Shown one piece after another: positions 16,937 to 24,593 of a stretch of DNA of 64,000 nucleotides (within the stretch, counting starts at the first letter, position 1; each line of letters opens with the position of its first letter). This stretch comes from Curvivirga sp965219885. Lineage in GTDB: Bacteria; Pseudomonadota; Alphaproteobacteria; UBA8366; Aestuariispiraceae. The notes under the pieces were generated by a model. That model saw only the letters and a program-made list of their open reading frames with translations, was not told the origin of the DNA and did no database searches. The stretch is taken from NCBI RefSeq assembly GCF_965219885.1, contig NZ_CBDCOT010000009.1, forward strand, positions 868,001 through 932,000. The letters are read 5' to 3'. The position numbers and the translations under genes are program-made.

Positions 16937-18191
16937 GTTTCCAGCACTCAATGATTTCTTTGATACGTTCTTCTGTAAAGTTTTCGTGTTCCGTAAAGCG
17001 TTTTAAAAAGGAAAATTCATTTGTAGATATTGGTATTCTAGAAGTTGAAACCCTTTGAATAAGGTACCTATCTAAACCTCTTAATGGGGTAAGGTCATTC
17101 AAAAGAGGATAAGTAAATCGCAATCCACCTTTGAGTTGGTTGTTATGGTGTGCTGCTGTTTTATAATTCTGGTGTAATGGGTATGTGCCTGAGAGAAATT
17201 TCAATCGATCCTTTAGTAATTGGATATTAGGTGCTCTAAGAAAGTCGATTATAGCGATTTGAACTTTCCTTTTTACCCGATCAATTTTCTTCTCAGAAAT
17301 TTGGATTTTTAAGGCTGATTGTTTCTTATTCGATTGTTTTTTCTTGTTATTTAGAATGTAGCGATATCCAAGAAAGTCGATTGAGACTGGCCGTTTCGAA
17401 GTGACTGATTTTATAGATGAGTAGTATGGAAGATGGTCTTTATGATCTATACTTGCATAGATGACCTGTTCTTTTTTGTTGAATTTAAGGCCTTTAGTAA
17501 GCTTTGCTTCCAATATACATTCTAGTTCAGCTTTGATTACATCTCTGTCTAAATGGCAGAAAATAATAATATCATCTACATATCTGGCATAAAAATAGAT
17601 CCCATCAATCATCCTTATTTTCTTATCAAAATCACGTAATACATATTCCGAAAGTGTTGAGCTAATACTTAACCCCCTAGGCAATCCTTTATATTCTTTG
17701 AATTTTCTGAAAAGCTTCCTAAGAATAACTTTTGTTTCATTTGACAGAATTCTATCATCCAATAATTTGTCTTGCAGGGTGTTTAAGTTCACGTTTTCAT
17801 AAAAACTTTTGATGTCGAGTTTAATAATTGTTCCGGTGAAATCTGACTGGAAAATCGATGAAATCTGTTTTGATATAGCATGTCGATCTGAGAAAGAGAT
17901 TTTGAATACTCCACGCAAAGTTCTGTTTAATCTGCGAAGAGCTAGATCCGTATAAAAGCCGGTTCGAGCTTCAACTGAATATGTTGTTGTTTTAGTGCGA
18001 TTGTGTTTGTAGCTATGAATGCCAGGAAAATCGAACTCATCCTTGCTAATCTGACTAGAGGCAAGTGTCGTGTAACGCAAGTAGCGCATAGATTTACTTG
18101 CGTTTATATCTTCTCTTAATTGATGGCGAATTAAGATCTTCCTATTAAGTGACTTATGAAGATTTTCTGCGCTAAACCGTTGATCTAACAT
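16929..18191 (-). CDS. reverse transcriptase of DRT3a (UG3-like) type
   Basis: This 420-residue protein is an RT without integrase, endonuclease or maturase additions. Motif A is TIIKLDIKSFYENV with Asp126. Motif B is GLPRGLSISSTLSEYVL (from residue 169). Motif C is FYARYVDDIIIF with YVDD at 204-207. IDFLGYRY at 271-278 is the usual strand after the thumb boundary. The N-terminal YTDLALRRLNRTLRGVF segment resembles the early helices of bacterial UG-type RTs. As the first gene of a two-RT operon it fits Drt3a, the shorter partner in DRT3, where both RTs are needed for phage defence. A group II intron RT or retron is less likely: there is no intron or msr/msd structure next to it. It starts at ATG 18191. 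Confidence 0.85.
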   Translation of the reverse strand: MLDQRFSAENLHKSLNRKILIRHQLREDINASKSMRYLRYTTLASSQISKDEFDFPGIHSYKHNRTKTTTYSVEARTGFYTDLALRRLNRTLRGVFKISFSDRHAISKQISSIFQSDFTGTIIKLDIKSFYENVNLNTLQDKLLDDRILSNETKVILRKLFRKFKEYKGLPRGLSISSTLSEYVLRDFDKKIRMIDGIYFYARYVDDIIIFCHLDRDVIKAELECILEAKLTKGLKFNKKEQVIYASIDHKDHLPYYSSIKSVTSKRPVSIDFLGYRYILNNKKKQSNKKQSALKIQISEKKIDRVKRKVQIAIIDFLRAPNIQLLKDRLKFLSGTYPLHQNYKTAAHHNNQLKGGLRFTYPLLNDLTPLRGLDRYLIQRVSTSRIPISTNEFSFLKRFTEHENFTEERIKEIIECWKHA

Positions 18192-18449
18192 TCTCTATCT
18201 GCTGAGTTATAAAATAAGGAAGGCAAATACTAAGTCAGAAAAATTACAATTTAAAGAGGAAATAAAAATATCCGCATTTCTTATGGGTGTTTTTATGCTC
18301 AAATTTATATTTAGAGCATTACTTATAAGCTTAATAAAACTGGAATAGGTAAGCGAAACATCCCCCTTATTTATGCCTACAGATTGACATTTGAATTGTC
18401 CTGAATTAGATAACCCGCATCTAAACAGCAGGCCTGTCCTGCGCTACTA
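18192..18449. other. AT-rich gap upstream of the RT operon
   Basis: No gene is supported here. The segment should hold the minus-strand promoter of the RT operon and, at its right end, the plus-strand promoter of the topAI leader. The inverted repeat ATGCTC / GAGCAT (18295-18300 and 18314-18319, 13-base spacer) could be a regulator site, but nothing identifies the regulator. No ACACAC tract is present here on either strand. Confidence 0.5.
18384..18412 (+). promoter_or_regulatory. sigma70-type promoter for the topAI leader
   Basis: TTGACA at 18384-18389 is a perfect -35 box. TAGATA at 18407-18412 follows after 17 bases as a fair -10 box. Transcription would start near 18420, giving an untranslated leader of about 175 bases before the topAI ATG at 18595. 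Confidence 0.6.
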
Positions 18450-18515
18450 ATGAGTTTTTATGTTAGAGAATGTATCAAAGTAACCTCGCTTCTGGTTCGT
18501 GAAAGAAGCAATTAA
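18450..18515 (+). CDS. possible 21-residue leader peptide upstream of topAI
   Basis: An ATG at 18450 opens a 21-codon frame (begins MSFYVRECIK, ends RERSN) that stops at 18513-18515 inside the structured leader. Its ribosome site is poor. A second in-frame-shifted option, ATG 18460, gives a 7-codon peptide (MLENVSK) that stops at 18481-18483. In E. coli a leader peptide (ToiL) upstream of topAI couples ribosome stalling to toxin expression. The position and overlap with stems here suggest a similar arrangement, but the peptide itself is not recognisably homologous. Confidence 0.35.
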   Translation: MSFYVRECIKVTSLLVRERSN

Positions 18516-18574
18516 CGCAACGGATGCTATCGGCTGTGCTGTTTTTGTGCGTCTAACCGTTGCTAAGTTACTTT
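18477..18574 (+). promoter_or_regulatory. three-way-junction RNA leader of topAI
   Basis: Three perfect stems nest into a three-way junction. The closing stem is AAAGTAAC (18477-18484) with GTTACTTT (18567-18574). The first hairpin is GCTTC (18488-18492) with GAAGC (18505-18509). The second hairpin is GCAACGG (18517-18523) with CCGTTGC (18557-18563). The closing stem ends 20 bases before the topAI start codon. The 21-codon leader frame runs through the 5' arm of the closing stem and the first hairpin, so ribosomes on it would open the fold. Confidence 0.55.
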
Positions 18575-18594
18575 CAGCATAAAGACTAAAATCA

Positions 18595-18852
18595 ATGAAT
18601 ATTTCAAAAGCTGAACAACGCGCTTTGCACGCGTTGGCACAAGGCGGTTGCATTCGATTTGAACGTGGCTCAAACGGTCACGTCACCGAAGTCACCTGCT
18701 TTAACCGTGATGGCTATGCCTTGGTCGGATTTTCAATAGAGGTTTTTAAAAAACTCAAAAAGAAAAAGCTGATCCGATCCAAAAAAGGACAAGCCTACCA
18801 AATTTCACATGAAGGGCGTTTAAACGTGAATGCCCAACTCGACAATCGATAG
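18595..18852 (+). CDS. topAI: TopAI (YjhX) toxin, topoisomerase I inhibitor family
   Basis: The 85-residue protein matches YjhX/UPF0386 along its whole length: MNISKAEQRALHALAQGG at the start, VTEVTCFNRDGYAL in the middle, FKKLKKKKLIRSKKGQAYQI, and a C-terminal NVNAQLDNR. In E. coli this small basic protein binds and inhibits DNA topoisomerase I and is neutralised by YjhQ, encoded next to it. A YjhQ-like gene follows here too, so the pair is complete. The start at ATG 18595 lacks a strong Shine-Dalgarno sequence, which fits control by the leader structure. The gene is divergent from the RT operon. Confidence 0.88.
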   Translation: MNISKAEQRALHALAQGGCIRFERGSNGHVTEVTCFNRDGYALVGFSIEVFKKLKKKKLIRSKKGQAYQISHEGRLNVNAQLDNR

Positions 18853-18862
18853 ATCATATACT

Positions 18863-18933
18863 GGCTCAAACAGAGCCGGCACCATCACCTATTCCCAAGG
18901 GTTAAGTCTTCCATAGTCTTCACCCTTGGGAAT
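18863..18933 (+). promoter_or_regulatory. two hairpins between toxin and antitoxin genes
   Basis: A small hairpin (GGCTC 18863-18867 with GAGCC 18873-18877) is followed by a perfect 12-bp inverted repeat (ATTCCCAAGGGT 18891-18902 with ACCCTTGGGAAT 18922-18933, 19-base loop). The second ends exactly before an ATG at 18934. It could protect, attenuate or partly terminate the topAI message and so set the toxin to antitoxin ratio. No T-run follows it. Confidence 0.6.
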
Positions 18934-18960
18934 ATGTATTATAGTAAAGAAAGAAAAGCC

Positions 18961-19491
18961 ATGAAACATAACAACGAAGATATTCAAACGCTCCAAAATC
19001 TTCATTTACTCGCATTTGGTGAAGAAGAAGGACCAATCATTTCAGACTTGGTAAAAGAATTTCTCCTACAGCCTGATACTATCTCTATTTCTATAGAGCG
19101 GGATAATATGGTTGCAGGAAATATCATCTTCACCCCGTTTCAAATGAAGGAGCACCCAGAAAAGAAATGTTATCTTCTGGCACCTATTGGGGTTCTACCT
19201 GAATTCCAAGGGCAAAAAATTGGTAAGGATTTGATCGAAAAAGGCGTTGAACATTTAAGATCAATCGGGGCGGATGCCGTATTCGTTCTAGGTTATCCCA
19301 AATATTATGCCGCCAATGGATTTGAACCAACACATATCCTGACACCTTATCCAGAACTCACAACATATCTGGAGGCATGGAAAATGCGTGAATTGAAAAA
19401 AGGCACGATGAATGGGATCAGCGGGGAAACAATTGCTATTGATCCATTTATGAAACCTGAACTTTGGGACACATCTGGTCGGCCTGAATAA
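18961..19491 (+). CDS. yjhQ: GNAT-family acetyltransferase, YjhQ-like antitoxin
   Basis: The product (about 176 residues) is a GNAT N-acetyltransferase. Its acetyl-CoA binding strand and loop read LAPIGVLPEFQGQKIGKDLIEKG, of which the core is VLPEFQGQKIG. The later segment VLGYPKYYAANGFEP is the conserved GNAT end. YjhQ of E. coli, a GNAT protein, is the antitoxin of TopAI, and the position directly after topAI supports that role. I chose ATG 18961, preceded by a purine-rich AAGAAAG. ATG 18934 is also in frame but abuts the 12-bp hairpin. A hairpin terminator follows. Whether it still acetylates anything is unknown. Confidence 0.8.
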   Translation: MKHNNEDIQTLQNLHLLAFGEEEGPIISDLVKEFLLQPDTISISIERDNMVAGNIIFTPFQMKEHPEKKCYLLAPIGVLPEFQGQKIGKDLIEKGVEHLRSIGADAVFVLGYPKYYAANGFEPTHILTPYPELTTYLEAWKMRELKKGTMNGISGETIAIDPFMKPELWDTSGRPE

Positions 19492-19499
19492 TCAAGGAA

Positions 19500-19528
19500 T
19501 ATAAGGGAGTAATTTATACTCCCTTATA
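19500..19528 (+). terminator. hairpin terminator after yjhQ
   Basis: The perfect 12-bp stem TATAAGGGAGTA (19500-19511) with TACTCCCTTATA (19517-19528) and a 5-base loop lies just after the yjhQ stop. The run of T after it is weak, but position and stability fit the end of the topAI-yjhQ transcript. Confidence 0.6.
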
Positions 19529-19684
19529 ACCTCATATTCTAAACTTCGTCATAACTTTATTAAATTATTATATTATTTTGTAGAAATATGTATTACAGTT
19601 CGCCTCACTTAATATAAAGACGTCGACAATTTGGTATGGGGATAAACCTTTTTCGTTGGCATGCATTACAAAAAAGGTCATAGA

Positions 19685-19945
19685 ATGAGCCAGAAGGTCA
19701 AACAACTAGAAGAGAAGCTTCAACGTTTAAATATTGCATTAAGCAGATTATCAAAAGACAAAAAAGAAGCGAGACAAACACTTGTTGCCGATATCAAGAA
19801 AGTCCAACAAGAAATTGTCCTTGCCACCAGCGCACCTGCACAAAGTAATAAATCGGTTAATTTAACAACTATCATTTTAGGTTCCGTTTTAATCGCTGTT
19901 GCAATCGGCTTTATAAGCTTCTTCTCTACTGGTGGTTCATTGTAA
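19685..19945 (+). CDS. small coiled-coil protein with C-terminal membrane anchor
   Basis: The 86-residue product starts at ATG 19685 with AAAAAGG about 7 bases upstream. Residues 1-48 form a charged heptad-like helix (KVKQLEEKLQRLNIALSRL and further) and should be a coiled coil. A short linker (APAQSNKS) leads to one hydrophobic segment near the end (TTIILGSVLIAVAIGFISFF). This is a tail-anchored layout with the coiled coil in the cytoplasm. I do not recognise the family. The upstream ATG at 19661 is less likely. Confidence 0.6.
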   Translation: MSQKVKQLEEKLQRLNIALSRLSKDKKEARQTLVADIKKVQQEIVLATSAPAQSNKSVNLTTIILGSVLIAVAIGFISFFSTGGSL

Positions 19946-20034
19946 GACTTGCAGAGAAGTTAAATCAGGTACCGATCTCACTTTTTACAAATATCTGATT
20001 TCCTAATTTTAAAAATCTGTTTAAACTGCTCAGC

Positions 20035-20655
20035 ATGTTGAGAACACATCGCTTTTTTAGATATCTGATACTTGTGCCAGCACTTTTGCTGTTGGCCAGT
20101 TGTTATATGCCAAGTGCCTATCAACTGCGAATTCAAATTCTGCAGGATGGTCGCTTTGCCTATGAATATGAAGGTGATTTGCTTCATCTTAGATTTCTGT
20201 CAAAGCTTGGTCTTGGTGAAATACAACAAGGCAGTGCCGAAGAAATCGAATGGGCTGAAATTTATGAAAAAGATTTGCGCCGTGATGAAGGTTTCAGTGA
20301 AATCAAATATAAGGGCGAAGGTCGTTTCTTAGTCAAATTTCGCTTTAAAGGTAATATCAACGAATTACGCAGTTATCATTTTGTGCGTCGTAACGCCTGG
20401 TTTATGCGTATAGCTCGTACCGCACCAGGTGTTGTTGAATTAAAAAGCAACAAACTGCCTGAAAATTACCGCAAGGAATTAGAAGCTGGCGGCTTTATCC
20501 CATGGGGACGTATCCGCGTCTGGACAGATGCAGAGGTCACCTTTGAAAATGCGACAGCTGTAAGCGGTAGTGGTACACGTCTCTATGAATGGGCGATCCG
20601 ATCCAGTGAAGACGAATTACCTCGTATGGTTATTGGCATAACGCCACAGCCTTAA
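20035..20655 (+). CDS. putative lipoprotein, function unknown
   Basis: The 206-residue product begins with a basic N-terminus and a hydrophobic stretch ending in LLLLASCYM, a lipobox with modified Cys23, so it should be anchored in the envelope. The mature part is rich in beta-strand-like segments (YQLRIQILQDGRFAYEYEG; FSEIKYKGEGRFLVKFRFKG; GRIRVWTDAEVTFENATAV). It ends in VIGITPQP. No domain is recognised. It lies 18 bp before a YqaA-like membrane protein and may share its transcript. Confidence 0.7.
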   Translation: MLRTHRFFRYLILVPALLLLASCYMPSAYQLRIQILQDGRFAYEYEGDLLHLRFLSKLGLGEIQQGSAEEIEWAEIYEKDLRRDEGFSEIKYKGEGRFLVKFRFKGNINELRSYHFVRRNAWFMRIARTAPGVVELKSNKLPENYRKELEAGGFIPWGRIRVWTDAEVTFENATAVSGSGTRLYEWAIRSSEDELPRMVIGITPQP

Positions 20656-20673
20656 AAACTATCCTATCTGTAT

Positions 20674-21114
20674 ATGCTTTTCTCATTTTTCAGCCTTTTC
20701 CTGATGGCTTTTTTGGCCGCGACAATATTACCCTTATCATCCGAAGCCCTGTTAATTGGTCTAATCCAAACGGAGCCAGAATGGATCTGGGGTCTGGTTG
20801 TCATGGCAAGCCTAGGTAATATCCTAGGATCAATCGTGAATTGGGTTTTAGGGCGATGGCTAATCCATTTTAAAGATCGAAAGTGGTTTCCTGTAAGTGA
20901 AAAATCCCTTCAAAAAGCAGAAGATCGCTTCAATAAATGGGGATGGCCCAGCTTATTATTAGCTTGGGTACCTGTTATTGGGGATCCATTAACTTTAATT
21001 GCAGGCGCCATGCATTTTTCTTTTCGGAAATTCATCATTCTCGTCACGATTTCCAAAGCAGGCCGATACATCATCCTCGCGTTGATACAGCATGAAATAA
21101 TAAAAGTTTTCTAA
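20674..21114 (+). CDS. YqaA-family (SNARE-associated/DedA-like) membrane protein
   Basis: The 146-residue protein has about four membrane segments in the YqaA arrangement: FLAATILPLSSEALLIGL at the start, ASLGNILGSIVNWVLGRWL in the first loop, and FNKWGWPSLLLAWVPVIGDPLTLIAGAM. The GDPLT segment is the proline-containing signature of this branch of DedA-related proteins. These are thought to help membrane lipid or ion homeostasis; the exact substrate is unsettled. The gene follows a lipoprotein gene closely and precedes an HD-GYP gene by about 100 bp. Confidence 0.8.
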   Translation: MLFSFFSLFLMAFLAATILPLSSEALLIGLIQTEPEWIWGLVVMASLGNILGSIVNWVLGRWLIHFKDRKWFPVSEKSLQKAEDRFNKWGWPSLLLAWVPVIGDPLTLIAGAMHFSFRKFIILVTISKAGRYIILALIQHEIIKVF

Positions 21115-21211
21115 AGCTTTACTTGACCAGAATTCATTCTAGTCGTTTACTTATCTTTAACTAAAATATTTCTATACTTGGATTTAAGAAAATTGGATAA
21201 TTGGAGGCTAT

Positions 21212-22363
21212 ATGTCTTGGGATCAGCTTGTTCAAAAACAAGCAGATAAACTGGCAAAGCCAGAAATGACCCATATACTCTTTGCGGTTTCCAACCCAAA
21301 GAAATTCGAAGCCGTCCTTCCGGCTGTAAGATTGCGCGCTAAAGTCTCTGTCATTGATCAAGGCTGGGCCGCAGTGGAACATGGTGTTCAGGAAAAATAT
21401 GATGCTGCCGTAATCGAAGCCGATATGCCTGGTATTACCGGTTTTGAAATCGTAAAACGCATACACGAAGAAAGAAAAGAAAAAGACCTTTCATCTCTAC
21501 CAACCCTATTCATAGGCAATACAGAACAGGTTGCAGAAAGCCTAGATTTAATCCGGGAATTCTGTGAAAACAGTATGTCTGCTCCATTCCACCCGTCCCA
21601 TTTCCTAAGCCAATTGTGGGAAGTTTGTGATGTGGCAGCAGAAGGCCATTGGTTAGAGCTAAACCCGCTTCAACAAAGCGTATTAAAAGTGACAAAAAGC
21701 TCTATCCGAAAAATGTTTGATGCAGAAAATACCAGCACCATCATCAAGCCGGAGCTTTATGAAGATTGTTCCCGCGTATTAGTTGAAGCCGCCGCCAATC
21801 GCGATCTGCGCAATGTTGTCGATATGCTGAAACGGCATCACGGTTACACTTTTGTGCATGTCTTAAAAGTGTCTTCTTTGATGACAATCTTTGGGGCAGA
21901 ATTAGGGCTTGGGAAAACTGATATGGAACTGCTGGCCCAAGGCGGGTTAATGCATGACGTTGGAAAAAGAGATACACCAATTGAAATTTTGGAAAAACCA
22001 AGCCAACTTGATCCCCAAGAATGGGAAGAAATGCGTAAACATGTAACTTTGTCAGGATCCATATTACGTGCCTCTCCTGGTATTCCACAGGAAGTAATAA
22101 ATATCGCTGAACGTCATCATGAAAAAATTGATGGGTCAGGTTACCCCTATGGCCTTAAAGGGGGCCAAATGGATGATTTAAGCTTAATATCAGCGATTAT
22201 GGACATCTATTCCGCCCTCACCGATAAACGATCCTACAAGCAGGCCATGGTGCCACAAAAAGCCCTTTCCATTATGGATAACATGGTCGGTGATCATATC
22301 GAAGAAGGATTCTATTACCGTTTTAAGGAAATGGTATTGGATGGTTGTATGGGTGATGTCTAA
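21212..22363 (+). CDS. HD-GYP domain phosphodiesterase with receiver-like N-terminus
   Basis: The 383-residue protein has an N-terminal alpha/beta domain (about 20-140) resembling a response-regulator receiver: AAVIEADMPGITGFEIVKRI keeps the MP...G loop. The residue at the phospho-Asp position is Glu69, so it is probably a pseudo-receiver. The C-terminal HD-GYP domain is complete, with HDVGK at 248-252 and HHEKIDGSGYPYGLKG at 302-317, followed by MDIYSALTDKRSYK. HD-GYP enzymes cleave cyclic di-GMP to control motility, biofilm or virulence traits. The partner input is unknown. A weak AGG-type ribosome site precedes ATG 21212. Confidence 0.88.
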   Translation: MSWDQLVQKQADKLAKPEMTHILFAVSNPKKFEAVLPAVRLRAKVSVIDQGWAAVEHGVQEKYDAAVIEADMPGITGFEIVKRIHEERKEKDLSSLPTLFIGNTEQVAESLDLIREFCENSMSAPFHPSHFLSQLWEVCDVAAEGHWLELNPLQQSVLKVTKSSIRKMFDAENTSTIIKPELYEDCSRVLVEAAANRDLRNVVDMLKRHHGYTFVHVLKVSSLMTIFGAELGLGKTDMELLAQGGLMHDVGKRDTPIEILEKPSQLDPQEWEEMRKHVTLSGSILRASPGIPQEVINIAERHHEKIDGSGYPYGLKGGQMDDLSLISAIMDIYSALTDKRSYKQAMVPQKALSIMDNMVGDHIEEGFYYRFKEMVLDGCMGDV

Positions 22364-22447
22364 CATCTCCCCTTGGCCTGACTTGCTAATATCGACCTAA
22401 TCCTATACATCAGCCCTGACTTGAAGATAAGCAAAAGAGGCCAATCC

Positions 22448-22798
22448 ATGAATGATAATATCTCAACCACGGGTGTCAGCATTAACCAATTAGCTGTGGC
22501 CTTGGAACGTGTTGAACTTGCCATGCAAGGCAATGATGAGCTGAAAGAAGAATTGAAAACCATTAAAACCTCAATCCGTTCTTTGGAACATCTTCAACAT
22601 GAAGGTAATGCGGCAATGTTGGGCTTAGCGGCAATCACAGCGGCAATGTTGCGAAACAATGTGATTTCCGATGCAGATATCCAACAGATGCTAGACGCAT
22701 TAACCCCGCCTACGGATTTAGGTCAATTAAACCGCGAACGTGCCAATAGCCTTTACACAGCTATTGTAAACGCAGCGCAGGAACCAAAACCATCCTGA
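22448..22798 (+). CDS. hypothetical helical protein
   Basis: The product (about 116 residues from ATG 22448, AGAGG upstream) is predicted to be mostly helical. A charged helix (LALERVELAMQGNDELKEEL region) is followed by ALITAAMLRNNVISDADIQQ-like sequence, seen as AAITAAMLRNNVISDADI. A C-terminal part contains LNRERANSLYTAIV. There is no signal peptide and no recognised domain. It follows the HD-GYP gene by about 85 bp and is convergent with hemW. Function unknown. Confidence 0.6.
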   Translation: MNDNISTTGVSINQLAVALERVELAMQGNDELKEELKTIKTSIRSLEHLQHEGNAAMLGLAAITAAMLRNNVISDADIQQMLDALTPPTDLGQLNRERANSLYTAIVNAAQEPKPS

Positions 22799-22811
22799 TG
22801 ATTATAGTCAA

Positions 22812-23954
22812 CTAGTTTAATAAGTAGTCTAATACAGCATTCAGACGTTGGCGGCCCTCATTGGTCGCCAAAATTTTATCGTTACGTTGGGTAAGCAACC
22901 CCTCTTCACACAAGATATCTAACCGATCCTGTTGAAGAAAATCGCCAATTTCATTCAAACGAAAGACAGGCACGCCTTCTCGTAACCGCAATCCCATCAT
23001 TAATGCTTCTTGAAATTGTTCTTGTGCATCAACCGAGACGATTTCGCGGGTTGCATGACCAAGGGATTGAACAGCATTCAACCATTTTTCTGGTAAACGA
23101 TGACGAAGGACAGCAGATTTCTGCCCCTCTATTTTGAGGCGCCCATGGGCACCAGGCCCGATCCCGGCATAATCCTGATAGCGCCAATAAACCAAATTAT
23201 GACGAGATTCCTGTCCCGGTTTCGCATGATTGGAAATTTCATAAGCTGGACGGCCAGAGGCTTCCATCATCTCTTGGGTTACCTCATAAAACTCGGCTGC
23301 CAAATCTTCATCCGGCATCATAAATTCACCAAGGCGATGTTTGGTATAGAAGGCGGTACCTTGTTCAATGGTTAATTGATAGAGGGAAAGATGATCCCCC
23401 GCTAAAGCCAGCGCATCCTTCAATTCTTCTCGCCAAGCTTGAATGGTTTGATTTGGGCGCGCATAGATCAAATCGAAACTGTAACGATCAAACAAATCAC
23501 CCGCCAATTCAATGGCTTGGCGTGCTTGATCCACATTATGAAGGCGGCCTAAAAATTCCAAAACCTCTGGCTGTAGACTTTGCACGCCAAGGGAAAGACG
23601 GTTGACACCTGCATCGCGATACCCATGAAAACGGCCCACATCTACCGAGGTTGGGTTTGCTTCCAAAGTAATCTCTAAATCTTCTGCAACCTGCCAGCTG
23701 GATTTTGCTTTTTCAATAATTGCGCCAACCGTTTCGGGCGGCATTAGAGATGGTGTTCCGCCTCCAAAGAAGATGGATTTCAATTGGCGTGGACCTGCCT
23801 CTTGAATGGCATGATCCAATTCTTGCAACAAGGCAACACGCCATTGGTCTTGTTTAACCTGATCACGTACATGGGAATTGAAATCGCAATACGGGCATTT
23901 GGATTGGCAGAAAGGCCAATGCACATATAAGGCAATTTCAGACAGGTCAGACAT
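22812..23954 (-). CDS. hemW: radical SAM protein HemW
   Basis: HemW is a HemN-like radical SAM protein that handles haem rather than oxidising coproporphyrinogen, acting as a haem chaperone. The 380-residue product has HWPFCQSKCPYCDFNSH near residue 10, the CxxxCxxC cluster motif, which lacks the fourth Cys-rich extension of true HemN. IFFGGGTPSLM and RLSLGVQSLQ follow. YWRYQDYAGIGPGAHGRL is the HemW-type late motif. It is the last gene of the minus-strand rph-rdgB-hemW run, a standard alphaproteobacterial order, and lies 18 bp after rdgB. Confidence 0.93.
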   Translation of the reverse strand: MSDLSEIALYVHWPFCQSKCPYCDFNSHVRDQVKQDQWRVALLQELDHAIQEAGPRQLKSIFFGGGTPSLMPPETVGAIIEKAKSSWQVAEDLEITLEANPTSVDVGRFHGYRDAGVNRLSLGVQSLQPEVLEFLGRLHNVDQARQAIELAGDLFDRYSFDLIYARPNQTIQAWREELKDALALAGDHLSLYQLTIEQGTAFYTKHRLGEFMMPDEDLAAEFYEVTQEMMEASGRPAYEISNHAKPGQESRHNLVYWRYQDYAGIGPGAHGRLKIEGQKSAVLRHRLPEKWLNAVQSLGHATREIVSVDAQEQFQEALMMGLRLREGVPVFRLNEIGDFLQQDRLDILCEEGLLTQRNDKILATNEGRQRLNAVLDYLLN

Positions 23955-23972
23955 GATAAATTGAATTAAGCC

Positions 23973-24581
23973 TTATGCGTCATCTGCGAAAACAAGTTCA
24001 ACCAGTTTTTTAAAGGCATCTGCACGATGGCTCATTTCATGTTTACGCTGCGGTTCCATTTCCGCAAAAGTGATATCAAACCCCTTTGGTTGAAAAACAG
24101 GGTCATAGCCAAAGCCTTTATCCCCACGTGCTGGCCAGACAATATCACCTTCAACAAAGCCTTCTACGCAAGCTTCTTCGCCATCAGGCCAAACCAATGC
24201 CAAGGAACAAATGAAACGTGCAGTACGATTATCATTCTCCCCTAACTCATCATTTACTTTTTCCATGGCATAGTTGAAATCCCGTACGCCGTCTTTAACC
24301 GCCCAACGGGCAGAATAGATACCTGGTTTTCCATCTAATGCGTCAACTGCAAGACCGCTATCATCTGCTAAAGCTGGTAAACCAGAGGCCTTAGCAGAAT
24401 GATGCGCTTTTAATAATGCATTTCCTTTAAAGGTTGCTTCGGTTTCTTCCGGTTCGGAAATTCCCAACTCACCTGCAGATGTAACTTCCACGCCATAAGG
24501 CTCCAGCAAAGCTGCAATCTCCGGAACCTTGCCTTTGTTATGAGTAGCAATAACCAGCTTTTGACCACGTAAAGATTTCAT
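23973..24581 (-). CDS. rdgB: XTP/dITP pyrophosphatase
   Basis: RdgB removes non-canonical purine nucleotides (dITP, XTP) from the nucleotide pool. The 202-residue protein begins KSLRGQKLVIATHNKGKVPEI, with the substrate-binding ATHNKGK. It continues with ALADDSGLAVDALDGKPGIYSARWA, carrying the catalytic aspartates. GDKGFGYDPVF is followed by KHEMSHRADAF. All signature segments are intact and length is typical. It sits 12 bp after rph and 18 bp before hemW. Confidence 0.96.
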   Translation of the reverse strand: MKSLRGQKLVIATHNKGKVPEIAALLEPYGVEVTSAGELGISEPEETEATFKGNALLKAHHSAKASGLPALADDSGLAVDALDGKPGIYSARWAVKDGVRDFNYAMEKVNDELGENDNRTARFICSLALVWPDGEEACVEGFVEGDIVWPARGDKGFGYDPVFQPKGFDITFAEMEPQRKHEMSHRADAFKKLVELVFADDA

Positions 24582-24593
24582 CTACCAAATACC

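Noticed and set aside
14903..18191. Group II intron or retron as source of the RT genes
   Set aside because: There is no intron domain V-like hairpin, no maturase or endonuclease domain and no msr/msd inverted-repeat arrangement. Two paired RTs fit DRT3 better.
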